A DNA stretch of 64,000 nt from NCBI RefSeq assembly GCF_013373795.3, contig NZ_CP088022.1, forward strand, positions 6,448,001 to 6,512,000. Direction: 5' to 3'. The stretch is from Bradyrhizobium quebecense (GTDB taxonomy: Bacteria > Pseudomonadota > Alphaproteobacteria > Rhizobiales > Xanthobacteraceae). The number at the start of each line of letters is the position of its first letter. Within the stretch, counting starts at the first letter, position 1. Positions 36,790 through 46,115 of this stretch are shown here, in pieces. The notes beneath the pieces are model-generated. The model did not search any database. It was given only the letters and a program-made list of their open reading frames with translations, and was not told the DNA's origin. The translations under genes were made by a program, and so were the position numbers.

Positions 36790-38010
36790 TCAGCATTCCT
36801 TGGGATCGACGAGACCGGCGCTGCGTGCCACGATCTCATAGTTCCCGCCTTTGGCAACAGCGGTGTACATCTTCATCTTGCAGTGACGCTTGCCCGGAAC
36901 CATTTCGGCGGGGCCGCCGGGCCCTTCGGCGATCTTGGCGTGATCGAGCGCGGCCGCAACCGAGTCACGGTCGACCTTGCCGGCTTCCTTGACCGCGGCT
37001 TCCCACAGCTTGAGGCCGCGATAGGTTCCGGTGGCGGCGCTGCCGGCCGCGAACAGGAAGTTGCCCGGGAAATCCTTCTCATAGGCCGCCTGGATCTTGG
37101 CGTTGAACGGATCCTCCTTGGTCAGCACCTTGAAGTAATCGAGGCAGCTCGCCAGGCCCTCGATCTCGTTGGCCTGATTGATGTTGAGCGTGTTCTCGTC
37201 ATAGTAAACGCAGGCGAGCCGTCCGCCGTTCTTGAGGAAGCCGGCTTCATAAAGCTGCTTGAAGAACGGGCCGACGCCGGGCGGGATCACGGTGTTGAAG
37301 ACGACATCGACCTTATTCGAGATGATGCGGTTGACGGTCGACGAGAAGTCGACCTGGTCGAGCGGGTAATACTCCTCGAACACGACCTCGCCGCCATTGT
37401 CCTCGATCACCTTGCGGGCGTAGACGTTGAGCGTGTGCGGCCAGACATAGTTGGCGCTCGGCAGCGCGAACTTCTTGCCGCCGTTCTTGATCAGCCACGG
37501 AATGAACTCATCGCATTGCTGCGCCGGCGTCGGCCCGGTGCAGAACAGATAGGGCGTGCACTCCTTGCCCTCGTAGAGCTGCGGATAGATGTAGAGCGTC
37601 TTGCCGCGCGCCACGATCGGGTCCTTGATCGCGTTGCGCATCGACGAGGTGATGCCGCCCAGCACCATGTCGACCTTGTCGCGCTGGATCAGCTTGCGGA
37701 CATTGCCGACCGCGACCGATTCGTTCGAGGCGGTGTCCTCGATATAGAACTCGAGCGGCCGGCCGAGCAGGCCGCCGCCGGCGTTGATCTCCTTGATCAC
37801 CATCTTGGCGACGTTGGCGTCGGCATTGCCGGCATAGGCGATCGGGCCGGTCAGGTCGGTTGCGATGCCGACCTTGATCGGGCCCTCGGCGGCGTTGGCC
37901 CAATCGGGCCTCACCACCCAGCTTCCGACCCCGGTCGCGAGCGCGCCGGTCGCGAAGGCGAAATTGCTCATGAAGCGGCGGCGTGTGAGATTCATGCGTT
38001 CAATCGACAT
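36790..38010 (-). CDS. Tat-exported ABC substrate-binding protein (urea/amide type)
   Basis: 406 residues from ATG 38010 (a second in-frame ATG, MNLTRRRF, is 5 codons on). LTRRRFMSNFAFATGALA is a twin-arginine signal, unusual for an ABC binding protein, most of which use Sec. The mature protein is a periplasmic type I fold with PIKVGIATDLTGPIAYAG and FALPSANYVWPHTLNVYA, close to UrtA/AmiC-like binding proteins. It should capture the substrate and pass it to the two permeases. Placed between the two permease genes with gaps of 5 and 7 bp. Confidence 0.92.
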   Translation of the reverse strand: MSIERMNLTRRRFMSNFAFATGALATGVGSWVVRPDWANAAEGPIKVGIATDLTGPIAYAGNADANVAKMVIKEINAGGGLLGRPLEFYIEDTASNESVAVGNVRKLIQRDKVDMVLGGITSSMRNAIKDPIVARGKTLYIYPQLYEGKECTPYLFCTGPTPAQQCDEFIPWLIKNGGKKFALPSANYVWPHTLNVYARKVIEDNGGEVVFEEYYPLDQVDFSSTVNRIISNKVDVVFNTVIPPGVGPFFKQLYEAGFLKNGGRLACVYYDENTLNINQANEIEGLASCLDYFKVLTKEDPFNAKIQAAYEKDFPGNFLFAAGSAATGTYRGLKLWEAAVKEAGKVDRDSVAAALDHAKIAEGPGGPAEMVPGKRHCKMKMYTAVAKGGNYEIVARSAGLVDPKEC

Positions 38011-38015
38011 GGTGA

Positions 38016-38873
38016 TTAGACCCCTTTCCCAGCAATGAGGCCTTGCGGCCGGAATTTGATGAAGGCGATGGCGAGCACGAAGACGAGGACGTCGGCGACG
38101 ACGGGAGACATGACCCATGGCAGCGCTGCGCTGAGCGTGCCGATCACACCGGCGCCGGCGACCGGACCGATGAAGGAGCCGACCCCGCCGACCATCACGG
38201 CGACGAAGCCCTGGATCAGGAAGCGGATGCCGAGATCGGCAAACAGGCTGAACACCGGCACGATCAGCGCACCGGCAAGCCCGGCCAGCGCCGCGCCGAA
38301 CGCAAAGGTCGCGCCGTAGATCAGCGGCGTCGAGATGCCCGACGCACGCGCCAGCGCCGGGTTTTCCAGCGTGGCGCGGACCCGAAGCCCGAAGCTCGTG
38401 CGCGCCAGCAGCAGATAGCAGCCGCCCATCACCAAGAGCGTGATCACGATGATGGTGAAGCGCCAGGCCGAGATGTGGACGGAGCCGAGGTCGATCGAAC
38501 CGCCGATCGGCTCCGGCACCGTGAGATAGAAGCCGCCGATCAGGCCGCGGACGCTTTCGCGGATGATCAGCCCGAGCGCATAGGTGCCGAGCATCGCCAC
38601 GATCGGCGCGGCATAGAACCGCCTGATGATCAGCGCCTCCAGCACGAAGCCGAGCGCGCCGACCACAAAGGGCGCGGCGACCATGCCGACCCAGACCGGC
38701 GCACCGTGGGCGTAGGCCAGATAGGTCACATAGGCCCCGAGCAGGACGAATTCGCCCTGCGCGAAGTTGAAGATGCCCATCATGCTGGCAATGATGCCGA
38801 GCCCGAGCACGACCAGCACGATGATCGCGCCGAAGCTCACGATCTCGAACACCGCGGCGAAGGTGCTAGCCAT
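38016..38873 (-). CDS. ABC transporter permease (LivH/UrtB type)
   Basis: 285 residues, about eight membrane helices, with GIFNFAQGEFVLLGAY, RATLENPALARASGI and the C-terminal KFRPQGLIAGKGV of the LivH/UrtB family. The ATG is 42 bp after the amidase stop and the stop 5 bp before the binding-protein ATG. Confidence 0.93.
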   Translation of the reverse strand: MASTFAAVFEIVSFGAIIVLVVLGLGIIASMMGIFNFAQGEFVLLGAYVTYLAYAHGAPVWVGMVAAPFVVGALGFVLEALIIRRFYAAPIVAMLGTYALGLIIRESVRGLIGGFYLTVPEPIGGSIDLGSVHISAWRFTIIVITLLVMGGCYLLLARTSFGLRVRATLENPALARASGISTPLIYGATFAFGAALAGLAGALIVPVFSLFADLGIRFLIQGFVAVMVGGVGSFIGPVAGAGVIGTLSAALPWVMSPVVADVLVFVLAIAFIKFRPQGLIAGKGV

Positions 38874-38915
38874 GGCGCCCGATCCGTTCGGCCTGTTTCT
38901 GCGACAAGCGACGCC

Positions 38916-40430
38916 TCACATCTTCTTCCAGTCGCCGGCCTGTTCGAAGGCGTGCGCGGCGCGGTAGATGGTGGATTCCTCGAACATCCGGCCGACCAGC
39001 ATCAGGCCGACCGGCAAGCCATCGACCATGCCGCAGGGCAGCGACATCGCCGGGTGATGGGTGATATCGAACGGCGCGGTGTTGGAGATCATCTCCAGCG
39101 CGCGGGCGACATACTCCTCGCGGCTGGCATTGGCCTCGGGCAACTTCGTCGCCTTCATCGGCGTGGTCGGCATCAGCAGCAGATCGTAGTCCTTGAAGGC
39201 CTTGTCGTAGGCCGCGGCCAGCCGGCGCGAAATGTTGAGCGCCTTGCCGTAGAAGCGCGGACCGAAATTGTTGTTGATGTAGGTGCCGAGCATCATGAAC
39301 AGCTTGGTGGTCTCGGACAGCGAATCCGCCTGACGGCGCCAGCCGCGATGGTGATCCATCAGCGAGGTCGAATAGAGGTCGCCACGGCTGAGGCCGTAGC
39401 CGTCGCCGAACATCATGGTCTGGGTCAGGCCTTCGGTGCCGATCGGCGTCCAGATCGCGCCGCCCAGCATGTGCATCGGGATCGAGACCGTTTCGACGCT
39501 CGCGCCGAGATCCTTGAAGCGCTTGGCCGCCTCATGCACGCTTTCATTCACCGCGGCCTCCGCGGTCGGCTGCTCAAAACCTTCCTTGACGATGCCGATC
39601 TTCATGCCCTTGACGCCCTTGCCGAGCGCCTTGGTGTAGTCGTCGACCTTCGGCGCCTTGATCCGGGGATCGTAGCCGTCGTCGCCGGCCAGCACTTCCA
39701 GCAGCAGCGCGTTGTCTTCCACGGTCGCGGTCATCGGGCCGGTGTGGTCGACATAGATCTCGATCGGCATGATGCCGGTGTAGGGCACGAGGCCCCAGGT
39801 CGGCTTCATGCCGTAGGTGCCGCAGAACGAGGACGGCATGCGGATCGAGCCGCCCTGGTCGCCGCCGATTGCCATGTCGACCTCGCCGAGCGCGACCACC
39901 ACGCCCGAGCCCGACGACGAGCCGCCGGCCGAATAGCCCATCTTGTGCGGATTGTGCACCGGCCCGTAGGAGCCGGTGTGGCTGCCGCCGGACAGGCAGA
40001 AATGCTCGCAGTGCGTCTTGCCGGCGATCTCGGCGCCGGCATCCAGCATGCGCGTGACGATGGTGGCGTCGAAATCGGGGATATAGCCTTCCAGTGTCGA
40101 CGAGCCGTTGGTCATCGGCACGCCGGCCAGCATGATGTTGTCCTTCAGCGCCACCGTTTTGCCCTTGAGCTTGCCGGAGGCTGCGCCCTTCACCGTCGAT
40201 TTGCGGTACCAGGCGTTGTGCCTGTTGTCTTCCGGTGCCGGACGATGGCCAGGCGTGCGCGGATATTTCACTTCGGGCAATTCGTCCGGCATCTGGGCGA
40301 CGAGGTTATAGGCATCGACCGAGCCCTGCATCAGGCCGCGGAACGAGGCCACGTCCTCATCGGTCAGGGACAGGCCGCACTGCTCGGCGACGGCACGAAG
40401 TTGCGTTGGCGTGGGAAGGACGACGGTCAC
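38916..40430 (-). CDS. Amidase (amidase signature family)
   Basis: 504 residues from GTG 40430, chosen because AGGAGAG lies just upstream; the frame is open 33 codons further without support. Ser-Ser-Lys amidase: catalytic Lys in TVALKDNIMLAG, cis-Ser in SAGGSSSGSG and nucleophile Ser in GGDQGGSIRMPSSF. The N-terminal ~80-residue extension and FRGLMQG resemble the amidases found with nitrile hydratases (Rhodococcus type). It hydrolyses a carboxamide to acid and ammonia in the cytoplasm. The following five genes encode an ABC importer, so it probably acts on the imported amide. Confidence 0.93.
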   Translation of the reverse strand: MTVVLPTPTQLRAVAEQCGLSLTDEDVASFRGLMQGSVDAYNLVAQMPDELPEVKYPRTPGHRPAPEDNRHNAWYRKSTVKGAASGKLKGKTVALKDNIMLAGVPMTNGSSTLEGYIPDFDATIVTRMLDAGAEIAGKTHCEHFCLSGGSHTGSYGPVHNPHKMGYSAGGSSSGSGVVVALGEVDMAIGGDQGGSIRMPSSFCGTYGMKPTWGLVPYTGIMPIEIYVDHTGPMTATVEDNALLLEVLAGDDGYDPRIKAPKVDDYTKALGKGVKGMKIGIVKEGFEQPTAEAAVNESVHEAAKRFKDLGASVETVSIPMHMLGGAIWTPIGTEGLTQTMMFGDGYGLSRGDLYSTSLMDHHRGWRRQADSLSETTKLFMMLGTYINNNFGPRFYGKALNISRRLAAAYDKAFKDYDLLLMPTTPMKATKLPEANASREEYVARALEMISNTAPFDITHHPAMSLPCGMVDGLPVGLMLVGRMFEESTIYRAAHAFEQAGDWKKM

Positions 40431-40541
40431 GGCGCTCTCCTGAAGCTTTTGATCTCTGGATTCGATTCCTGGATCCGATTCCTTGGGCACGAAGCAGCAG
40501 CGGCGCGTTGACCCGCGCGAACCGCTCACCCCGTTGCTGTA

Positions 40542-40569
40542 TTGAAAACGGAAATATTTTCCTTTTCAA
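40542..40569. promoter_or_regulatory. Imperfect palindrome upstream of the amidase
   Basis: 28-bp AT-rich near-palindrome bounded by TTGAAAA on the left and TTTTCAA on the right, with GGAAA / TTTTCC inside. It lies about 110 bp before the amidase GTG, in the 182-bp gap after the AmiC-like gene. Shares TTGAA/TTCAA half-sites with the palindromes in front of the MarR gene. Confidence 0.45.
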
Positions 40570-40612
40570 GTATTATTTCACGGATCGGGTAGGCAGGCTG
40601 TCGCATCCGGCG

Positions 40613-41797
40613 TCAGATCGCCTTGATCACCCTGAAGTCGAGGCCATCGGCTTCGGCAAGATACATCGGCATCCTGGCGTGGCCATTGCGCACCGTGACC
40701 GGACCGCGCGGGCCGCGATAGACGAGATTGTCCGCTGCCGCGAGCAGCGGGCGCATGTCCAGCGTGCCGGCGCGGTTGGCGGCAGCCTCCAGCAGGCAGA
40801 AGCCTTCATAGGCGGACTCGCCGCACGATCCGACCGGCGGCGCGAACGGACCGAACATCGCGCGATAGCGGTCCCTGAAATCGTCGCCGGCCTGCGAGCC
40901 GACAGAGGGGAAATAGCCGGAGGCGCAGAACAGGTTCTCGGTCTTGTCGGCGCCGATGCCGAGCAGCGCCGTTTCGTCGAAACAGCCGGCAAAGCGCAAC
41001 GTGGTAGCGGCGAGCCCGGCCTCGGCGAAGGCGCGGTTGAAGGTCACGCCGTCGGTACCGATCAGCGAGATCAGCACGACATCGGGCTTCGCCGCACGGA
41101 TCCGCTCCAGATGCGCCTCGTGATCGTCCTCGCCGACCGGCACGAACTCCTCGCCGACCACGAGGCCCCTGGTCTCCTTGATGTAGCGCTTCACCGCGCG
41201 GTGCGACTGCCAGGGCCAGACATAATCGCTGCCGATCAGGTACCAGCGCCTGGCGCGCTTCGCCTCGGCCAGCCAGTGGATCGACGGCCGGTTCTGCCAA
41301 CGCGGCGTCTCGCCGATCGCAATAACGCCCGGCGTCCGCTCGCCGCCCTCATAGACCGGCGTGTAGATGTAGGGGATCTTGCTGCGAGTGATGAGGTTGC
41401 GCAGCGCGACACGCACCGCGCTGGTGTGCATGCCCATGATGAGATCGACCTCGTCGGAGGCGATCGCCTGCTCGGCGCGGTCGATCACCTCGTCGATTGG
41501 GCCGCCGGCGTCGTAGACCGAGAACTCGATCTCCCGGCCAAGAATGCCGCCGCGCCGGTTGATTTCCGCAACGGCGAGCTGCGCGGTCGAGGTCGCGGCC
41601 GGCCCCCACATCCCGGGCGAACCGGAGCAACAGACGAAGCCGCCGATCCGCAGCCGGTTGCGCCCGCCGCGCGGACCGAACCCGCCACGATCCATCGGCG
41701 CAAGCAGGCGATCCGACGCCGCCGACGCCAGGTTCCTGAACAGCAGGGATGGCGGGAACGGGAGGTTTCTTGCCATGACGTTGGGCGTCGAATGCAC
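40613..41797 (-). CDS. AmiC-like substrate-binding protein without signal peptide (copy 1)
   Basis: 394 residues from GTG 41797, preceded by AGGAG at the same spacing as in its paralogue. Periplasmic-binding type I fold of the AmiC/UrtA group (FVCCSGSPGMWGPAATSTAQ, INRRGGILGREIEFSVYDAG, IGSDYVWPWQSHRAVKRYI). The N-terminus is not a Sec, Tat or lipoprotein signal, so it is probably cytoplasmic, like Pseudomonas AmiC, which senses amides and controls the antiterminator AmiR. No amiR is present. Tandem with a close paralogue. Confidence 0.88.
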   Translation of the reverse strand: MHSTPNVMARNLPFPPSLLFRNLASAASDRLLAPMDRGGFGPRGGRNRLRIGGFVCCSGSPGMWGPAATSTAQLAVAEINRRGGILGREIEFSVYDAGGPIDEVIDRAEQAIASDEVDLIMGMHTSAVRVALRNLITRSKIPYIYTPVYEGGERTPGVIAIGETPRWQNRPSIHWLAEAKRARRWYLIGSDYVWPWQSHRAVKRYIKETRGLVVGEEFVPVGEDDHEAHLERIRAAKPDVVLISLIGTDGVTFNRAFAEAGLAATTLRFAGCFDETALLGIGADKTENLFCASGYFPSVGSQAGDDFRDRYRAMFGPFAPPVGSCGESAYEGFCLLEAAANRAGTLDMRPLLAAADNLVYRGPRGPVTVRNGHARMPMYLAEADGLDFRVIKAI

Positions 41798-41861
41798 ACC
41801 TGCTCCTGTCCGGCACCCGCACGCCGCTCACGGCATCGCCCTCACGGGCGACGGTGCCACG

Positions 41862-43043
41862 CTAGATCGTCTTGATCACATTGAAGTCGAGACCGTCGGC
41901 CTCGGCAAGATAGATCGGCATTTCGGCACGGCCGTCGCGAATGGTGACGGTGCCGCGGGCGCCGCTGTAGACGAGGTTGCGCGCCGCCGCGGACAACGGC
42001 CCCGTGGACAGCGAGCGGGCGCGGTTGGCCGCCGCTTCGAGAAAGCGCATCCCCTCGTAGTTCGACTGTCCGACCGAGCCGATCGGCGGCGCGTGCGCCC
42101 CGAACATCGCGCGGTAGCTGATCTGGAACTCGTCATTGGCGCGCGAATCGACGCAGCCGAAATAGCCGGAGGCGCAGAACAGGTTCTCGGTCGCGTCCGG
42201 CCCGATGCCGAGCAGCACGGTCTCGTCCATCGCGCCGGCATAGCGCAGCGTGGTGGCGGCGAGTCCTGCGTCGGCGAAGGCGCGGTTGAAGGTGATGCTG
42301 TCGGTCCCGATCAGGGTGATCAGCACGACATCGGGCCGGGCCGCGCGGATCCGCGCCAGATGCGGCTCGTGATCGTCCTCGCCGAGCGGGACGAATTCCT
42401 CGCCGACCACCTGGCCGCCGGCCTCCTTGATGTAGCGCTTCACCGCGCGATGCGACTGCCAGGGCCAAACATAGTCGCTGCCGATCAGGTACCAGCGCTG
42501 CGCCTTCTTGACCTCGGTGAGCCAGTGGATCGCCGGACGGCTTTCGGCGCGCGGCGTCTCGCCGATCGCCATCACGCCGGGCGTCCGCTCGCCGCCTTCA
42601 TAGACCGGCGTGTAGACATAGGGTATGCGGCCGGCCGTGACCTTGCGCAGCGCGAGGCGGACCGCCGAGATATGCGAGCCCATGATCACGTCGATCTCGT
42701 CGAAGGCGATCGCCCGCTCGGCGCGGCGCACCACTTCCTCGATCGGCCCGCCGGCGTCGTACATCGACAATTCGACCTCGCGGCCGCGGATGCCGCCGCG
42801 CCGGTTGATCTCGGCAACCGCCAGCATGACGCTGTTGGCCGAGATCGGCCCCCAGATCCCGGGCGCGCCGGAGAAGGTGATGAAATTGCCGATCCTAAGC
42901 TTGCCGTCGGTGCCGCCACGGCGCGAAGAGCTCGGCTTGACGGTCAAAGCGAGATCGGCCGCACAGGACGACGGATTTCGAAACAGGTGCGGCGGCGCGA
43001 CGGGCATGCCGCCATACGCCTGGAAGGAGACCGTCGAGAGCAC
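41862..43043 (-). CDS. AmiC-like substrate-binding protein without signal peptide (copy 2)
   Basis: 393 residues from GTG 43043, 7 bp after AGGAG; ATG 43007 is an alternative. Same fold and almost the same length as copy 1, with long identical blocks (WYLIGSDYVWPWQSHRAVKR; FCASGYF; MPIYLAEADGLDFNVIK). The two arose by tandem duplication but differ at the probable ligand region, so they may recognise different amides. First gene of the operon; its promoter region is shared with the divergent MarR gene. Confidence 0.88.
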   Translation of the reverse strand: MLSTVSFQAYGGMPVAPPHLFRNPSSCAADLALTVKPSSSRRGGTDGKLRIGNFITFSGAPGIWGPISANSVMLAVAEINRRGGIRGREVELSMYDAGGPIEEVVRRAERAIAFDEIDVIMGSHISAVRLALRKVTAGRIPYVYTPVYEGGERTPGVMAIGETPRAESRPAIHWLTEVKKAQRWYLIGSDYVWPWQSHRAVKRYIKEAGGQVVGEEFVPLGEDDHEPHLARIRAARPDVVLITLIGTDSITFNRAFADAGLAATTLRYAGAMDETVLLGIGPDATENLFCASGYFGCVDSRANDEFQISYRAMFGAHAPPIGSVGQSNYEGMRFLEAAANRARSLSTGPLSAAARNLVYSGARGTVTIRDGRAEMPIYLAEADGLDFNVIKTI

Positions 43044-43135
43044 GCCAACTCCTGTCTGGGAAGCAGTACGCAACGCAGCCAGCGGGCGATCGCGGCATCC
43101 GCCCTTTGGTTGGGGGAATATCCTAGGGGAAAATA

Positions 43136-43155
43136 TTGAATATTCAACAATTGAA
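43136..43155. promoter_or_regulatory. Overlapping palindromes, MarR operator candidate
   Basis: TTGAATATTCAA (43136-43147) is a perfect 12-bp palindrome, and it overlaps TTCAA-caa-TTGAA (43143-43155). They lie between the MarR gene and the AmiC-like operon, 67 bp before the MarR start. Confidence 0.5.
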
Positions 43156-43221
43156 GTGCATATAGAAATGGCATGAGTTGCCGGACATTCATTCACCGGG
43201 TCAGGAACCAGGTCTCACGCC

Positions 43222-43665
43222 GTGGCTAAACCGCCGAAAGAAAATTCCCCGATCACCGAACACCTCACCTACCTGCTCGCGCAAGCCAACCGGGAGATCA
43301 ACCGGCAGTTGGAGACGCGGCTGGCCAAGGAAGGCGTGCCGGTCGAGCAGTGGCGCATCCTCAAAGTGCTGTCCGACGGCAACGGACACTCGATGGGCGA
43401 GCTTGCCGACGCGGTGCTGCTCAACCATCCGACGCTGACCAAGATGATAGACCGTATGGTGTCGGACGCGCTGGTCTATCGCGTGCAGGATCCGAAGGAT
43501 CGCCGCAAGGTCCTGATGTTCGTCTCCGACCGAGGCAAGGCGCTGTGCCGCCGCCTGAACTCGCTGGCGGTGAGCCAGGAGGAGCACATCGTCGAGAGCT
43601 ATGGCGACAAGTCGACCACCGAGCTCAAGCGCCTGCTGGAAAGCCTGATCGGCAGCGCGAACTGA
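43222..43665 (+). CDS. MarR family transcriptional regulator
   Basis: 147 residues from GTG 43222. Winged-helix core with VPVEQWRILKVLSDGNGHSM, GELADAVLLNHPTLTKMIDRMV and the wing DPKDRRKVLMFVSDRG, all typical of MarR. Divergent from the AmiC-like/amidase/ABC genes and so their likely local regulator. MarR proteins usually repress and are released by a small ligand. Confidence 0.92.
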   Translation: MAKPPKENSPITEHLTYLLAQANREINRQLETRLAKEGVPVEQWRILKVLSDGNGHSMGELADAVLLNHPTLTKMIDRMVSDALVYRVQDPKDRRKVLMFVSDRGKALCRRLNSLAVSQEEHIVESYGDKSTTELKRLLESLIGSAN

Positions 43666-43682
43666 GGCAACAGCCTCCGCTA

Positions 43683-46115
43683 CTACGCCACCTCGTCCTG
43701 CGCCATCAGGCCGGCCGGCCGCACCGGCTTGAGGGCGGTATCAGCGACCGGATGGGCCAGCCGGTTGCCGACGATCATGATCGCGCACACCGCATAGCAG
43801 CAGACGCCGAGTGCGAATGTCGTGGTGATGCCGAACTGGATCGACAGCGCCATGCCGAGCACGGAAGCAAGCATCGAGGTGATGCCGTTGGTGCTCCAGA
43901 AGAAAGGCAGCAGCTCGTCATGCCGCCGCCAGATGCCGAGGCCCAGCGGGAACATCATGCCCATGCAGAAAGCCGGCGGTGCCAGCAGCGCGACCGATAC
44001 CAGGATGCGGATGTCGGTCGGCGCGGAGCGCGCCCAAGCGGTGACGGCCGGCGTCAGCAGGCCTGCGGCTACCAGCGTTGCGCCCAGCGCCACGAGGCGA
44101 GCGATCAACATGGCCGGCCGCGAAGGCGCGGCACCCACAGTGGCGCTGCCGATACCGCCGAACAGCAGGATCGTGAACAGCACGACGCTGAGCCCGTAGA
44201 CCGGGTGGCCGAGGAACACCATCAGCCGTTGCATCTGCGAAATCTCGATCAGCATGAAGCCCATGCCGATCGCGGCGAAATAGGCCACCGGCGGCACCAG
44301 TGTGGCCACCGGCATCCGCCGCATCAGGCGCGTGAAGGGAATGCCGATGTAGTAGATGCAGATGCCGAGCTGGAAGACGAGCACCCATTTGATGATGCCG
44401 AGCGCTGCGTTGTTCTGCGCCTCGAAGCCGTTCTTGAGGAACAGATCGGCAAGTCGCGCGGTATAGAAGAAGAATGGCTTGTCGTCGGTCGAGGCCGCGA
44501 TGTTTGCCGGCAATGAATCAAGGAAGCTCTGGTCGGCCTTGCCCGATAGAAGGGTCGAGGCGACACTGTCATACGCGATATCCGGCCCGAGCAGCAGCTT
44601 GAATCCCTGTGCTTCCAGCCGGTCGCGCGCGCCCTGCCATTGCACCGCCGTGAACGCCTCGGGCCGGGTCATGACCGTGACAACGCTGCCGACATTCGCC
44701 GCAATCACATGCTGCGACAGTTCGGTCATCGGCACGCCCTGATGCTGCAGCGCCTCGGCCGCGATCGCAATCAGGCGATAGAACTCGCCGCGATAGACCG
44801 TCGGTTCGTACCAGCGCGACACCGAGAGCATGCCGCCCGGCTTCAATGCGCGGAAGAAATCGTCCCACGCCTCCACGGTGTAGAGCCTGTTCTCGGTCAG
44901 CGTCAGCCCGCCGGCTGCGGTGGCCGCCCAGGTGTCGATCAGCGAGATCTGGATCAGGTCGTAGCGATCGGGCGAGTGGTTGATGTAACTGCGCGCTTCG
45001 GCATTGACCAGCGACACGCCGGGCTGACGATGGAGATGGCCCGAATAATCGGCGAACTTGTCGGTCAGCACTTCGAAGATCGCGGGATTGATTTCGATGC
45101 CGTGAATTCGCTGCGCGCCGAAATAGAGGCCGGAGAGGATGTAGCGGCCGCCGCCGACGCCGACCACGGCCACATCGCCCGGCCGTTGCTGCACCAGATA
45201 GGGCGCGTTGATGACGTCGTCCTTGAGATAGGAAATCTTCGTCAGATCGCCGGAGAAGCGGGTGATCGGCGTCGCCGCGTCGGCATCGATGTCGAGATAG
45301 AGTTGCTCGATCCTGGTATCCGGGGTGCGCGAGAAGGACCAGCCGAAGGGAATCGTGAGCCCGAGATCGGTCACGCGGATGCGCGAATAGGTGTTCCAGC
45401 GCTCGAACAACGTTCCGGTCTGCTGGGTACCCTTGGCCCAGATCACGCCAAGATGGCTGCTGCCGGTTGCGGCAAGCGCGGTGTGAACCGCGGCGAGCGC
45501 GGCGAGACCAAGCGCGGCGTTGCGGCTCAGGCGCACATCGCTTCGGCCTTCACCGTGACGGACCACGAACCAGCCGACGGCCGCGGCGCAGGCGCCGATC
45601 CACAGCGTCGCGCTGACCGGATCGATCACCAGCAGCACGAAGATGATGCCGAGGCATCCGACCGCGGCGCCGACCAGATCGGCAGCGTAAAGCCAGCCGC
45701 CGACATAGGGCAGCCGGGTCAGGAGAATCGTGATGCAGATGCCGCCCTCGGCAAACGGAATGGTGAAAGCCAGCGCCACCACGGCGAGCGCAGACATGGC
45801 ATATGCGTCGGGCACGACCAGCGGCGCATACAGAAAGGCGCACATGACGACGACGCCGCTGAGCGCGAACCGCGCTGCGTGACGGGCAAATTCCGGCGCC
45901 ACACACTCCGGCGCATAACGGGCGGAATCCTCATAAACCTTCATTGCACCGCGCGTCAGCCCGAACATCGCAAGGGCGATGGCCCCGAAAGCGAAGTGGT
46001 AATGCACCATCACGCTGAAGAAGCGGGTGATGAGGATCTGATAGGCCAGCGTGGCCGACGCCAGCACGAAGATCGCCGGATAGTAGCGGCCGGGCATCGT
46101 CGTCGCGGTCTGCAA
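43683..46115 (-). CDS. Membrane protein with spermidine-synthase-like domain
   Basis: 810 residues from TTG 46115, chosen because AGGAGG lies 7 bp upstream; ATG 46097 is the alternative. The order is six N-terminal membrane helices, a central Rossmann methyltransferase-like domain with VAVVGVGGGRYILSGLYFGA and IHGIEINP (about residues 310-480), then a second block of about seven helices. This is the architecture of the fused-transporter spermidine synthase-like family. Lacking clear polyamine-binding residues, it may not make spermidine. Convergent with the MarR gene (17 bp between stops). Confidence 0.82.
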   Translation of the reverse strand: MQTATTMPGRYYPAIFVLASATLAYQILITRFFSVMVHYHFAFGAIALAMFGLTRGAMKVYEDSARYAPECVAPEFARHAARFALSGVVVMCAFLYAPLVVPDAYAMSALAVVALAFTIPFAEGGICITILLTRLPYVGGWLYAADLVGAAVGCLGIIFVLLVIDPVSATLWIGACAAAVGWFVVRHGEGRSDVRLSRNAALGLAALAAVHTALAATGSSHLGVIWAKGTQQTGTLFERWNTYSRIRVTDLGLTIPFGWSFSRTPDTRIEQLYLDIDADAATPITRFSGDLTKISYLKDDVINAPYLVQQRPGDVAVVGVGGGRYILSGLYFGAQRIHGIEINPAIFEVLTDKFADYSGHLHRQPGVSLVNAEARSYINHSPDRYDLIQISLIDTWAATAAGGLTLTENRLYTVEAWDDFFRALKPGGMLSVSRWYEPTVYRGEFYRLIAIAAEALQHQGVPMTELSQHVIAANVGSVVTVMTRPEAFTAVQWQGARDRLEAQGFKLLLGPDIAYDSVASTLLSGKADQSFLDSLPANIAASTDDKPFFFYTARLADLFLKNGFEAQNNAALGIIKWVLVFQLGICIYYIGIPFTRLMRRMPVATLVPPVAYFAAIGMGFMLIEISQMQRLMVFLGHPVYGLSVVLFTILLFGGIGSATVGAAPSRPAMLIARLVALGATLVAAGLLTPAVTAWARSAPTDIRILVSVALLAPPAFCMGMMFPLGLGIWRRHDELLPFFWSTNGITSMLASVLGMALSIQFGITTTFALGVCCYAVCAIMIVGNRLAHPVADTALKPVRPAGLMAQDEVA

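Noticed and set aside
38043..40511. 822-codon plus-strand frame
   Set aside because: Antisense of the permease and amidase genes, with the His/Arg/Asp-rich shadow composition.
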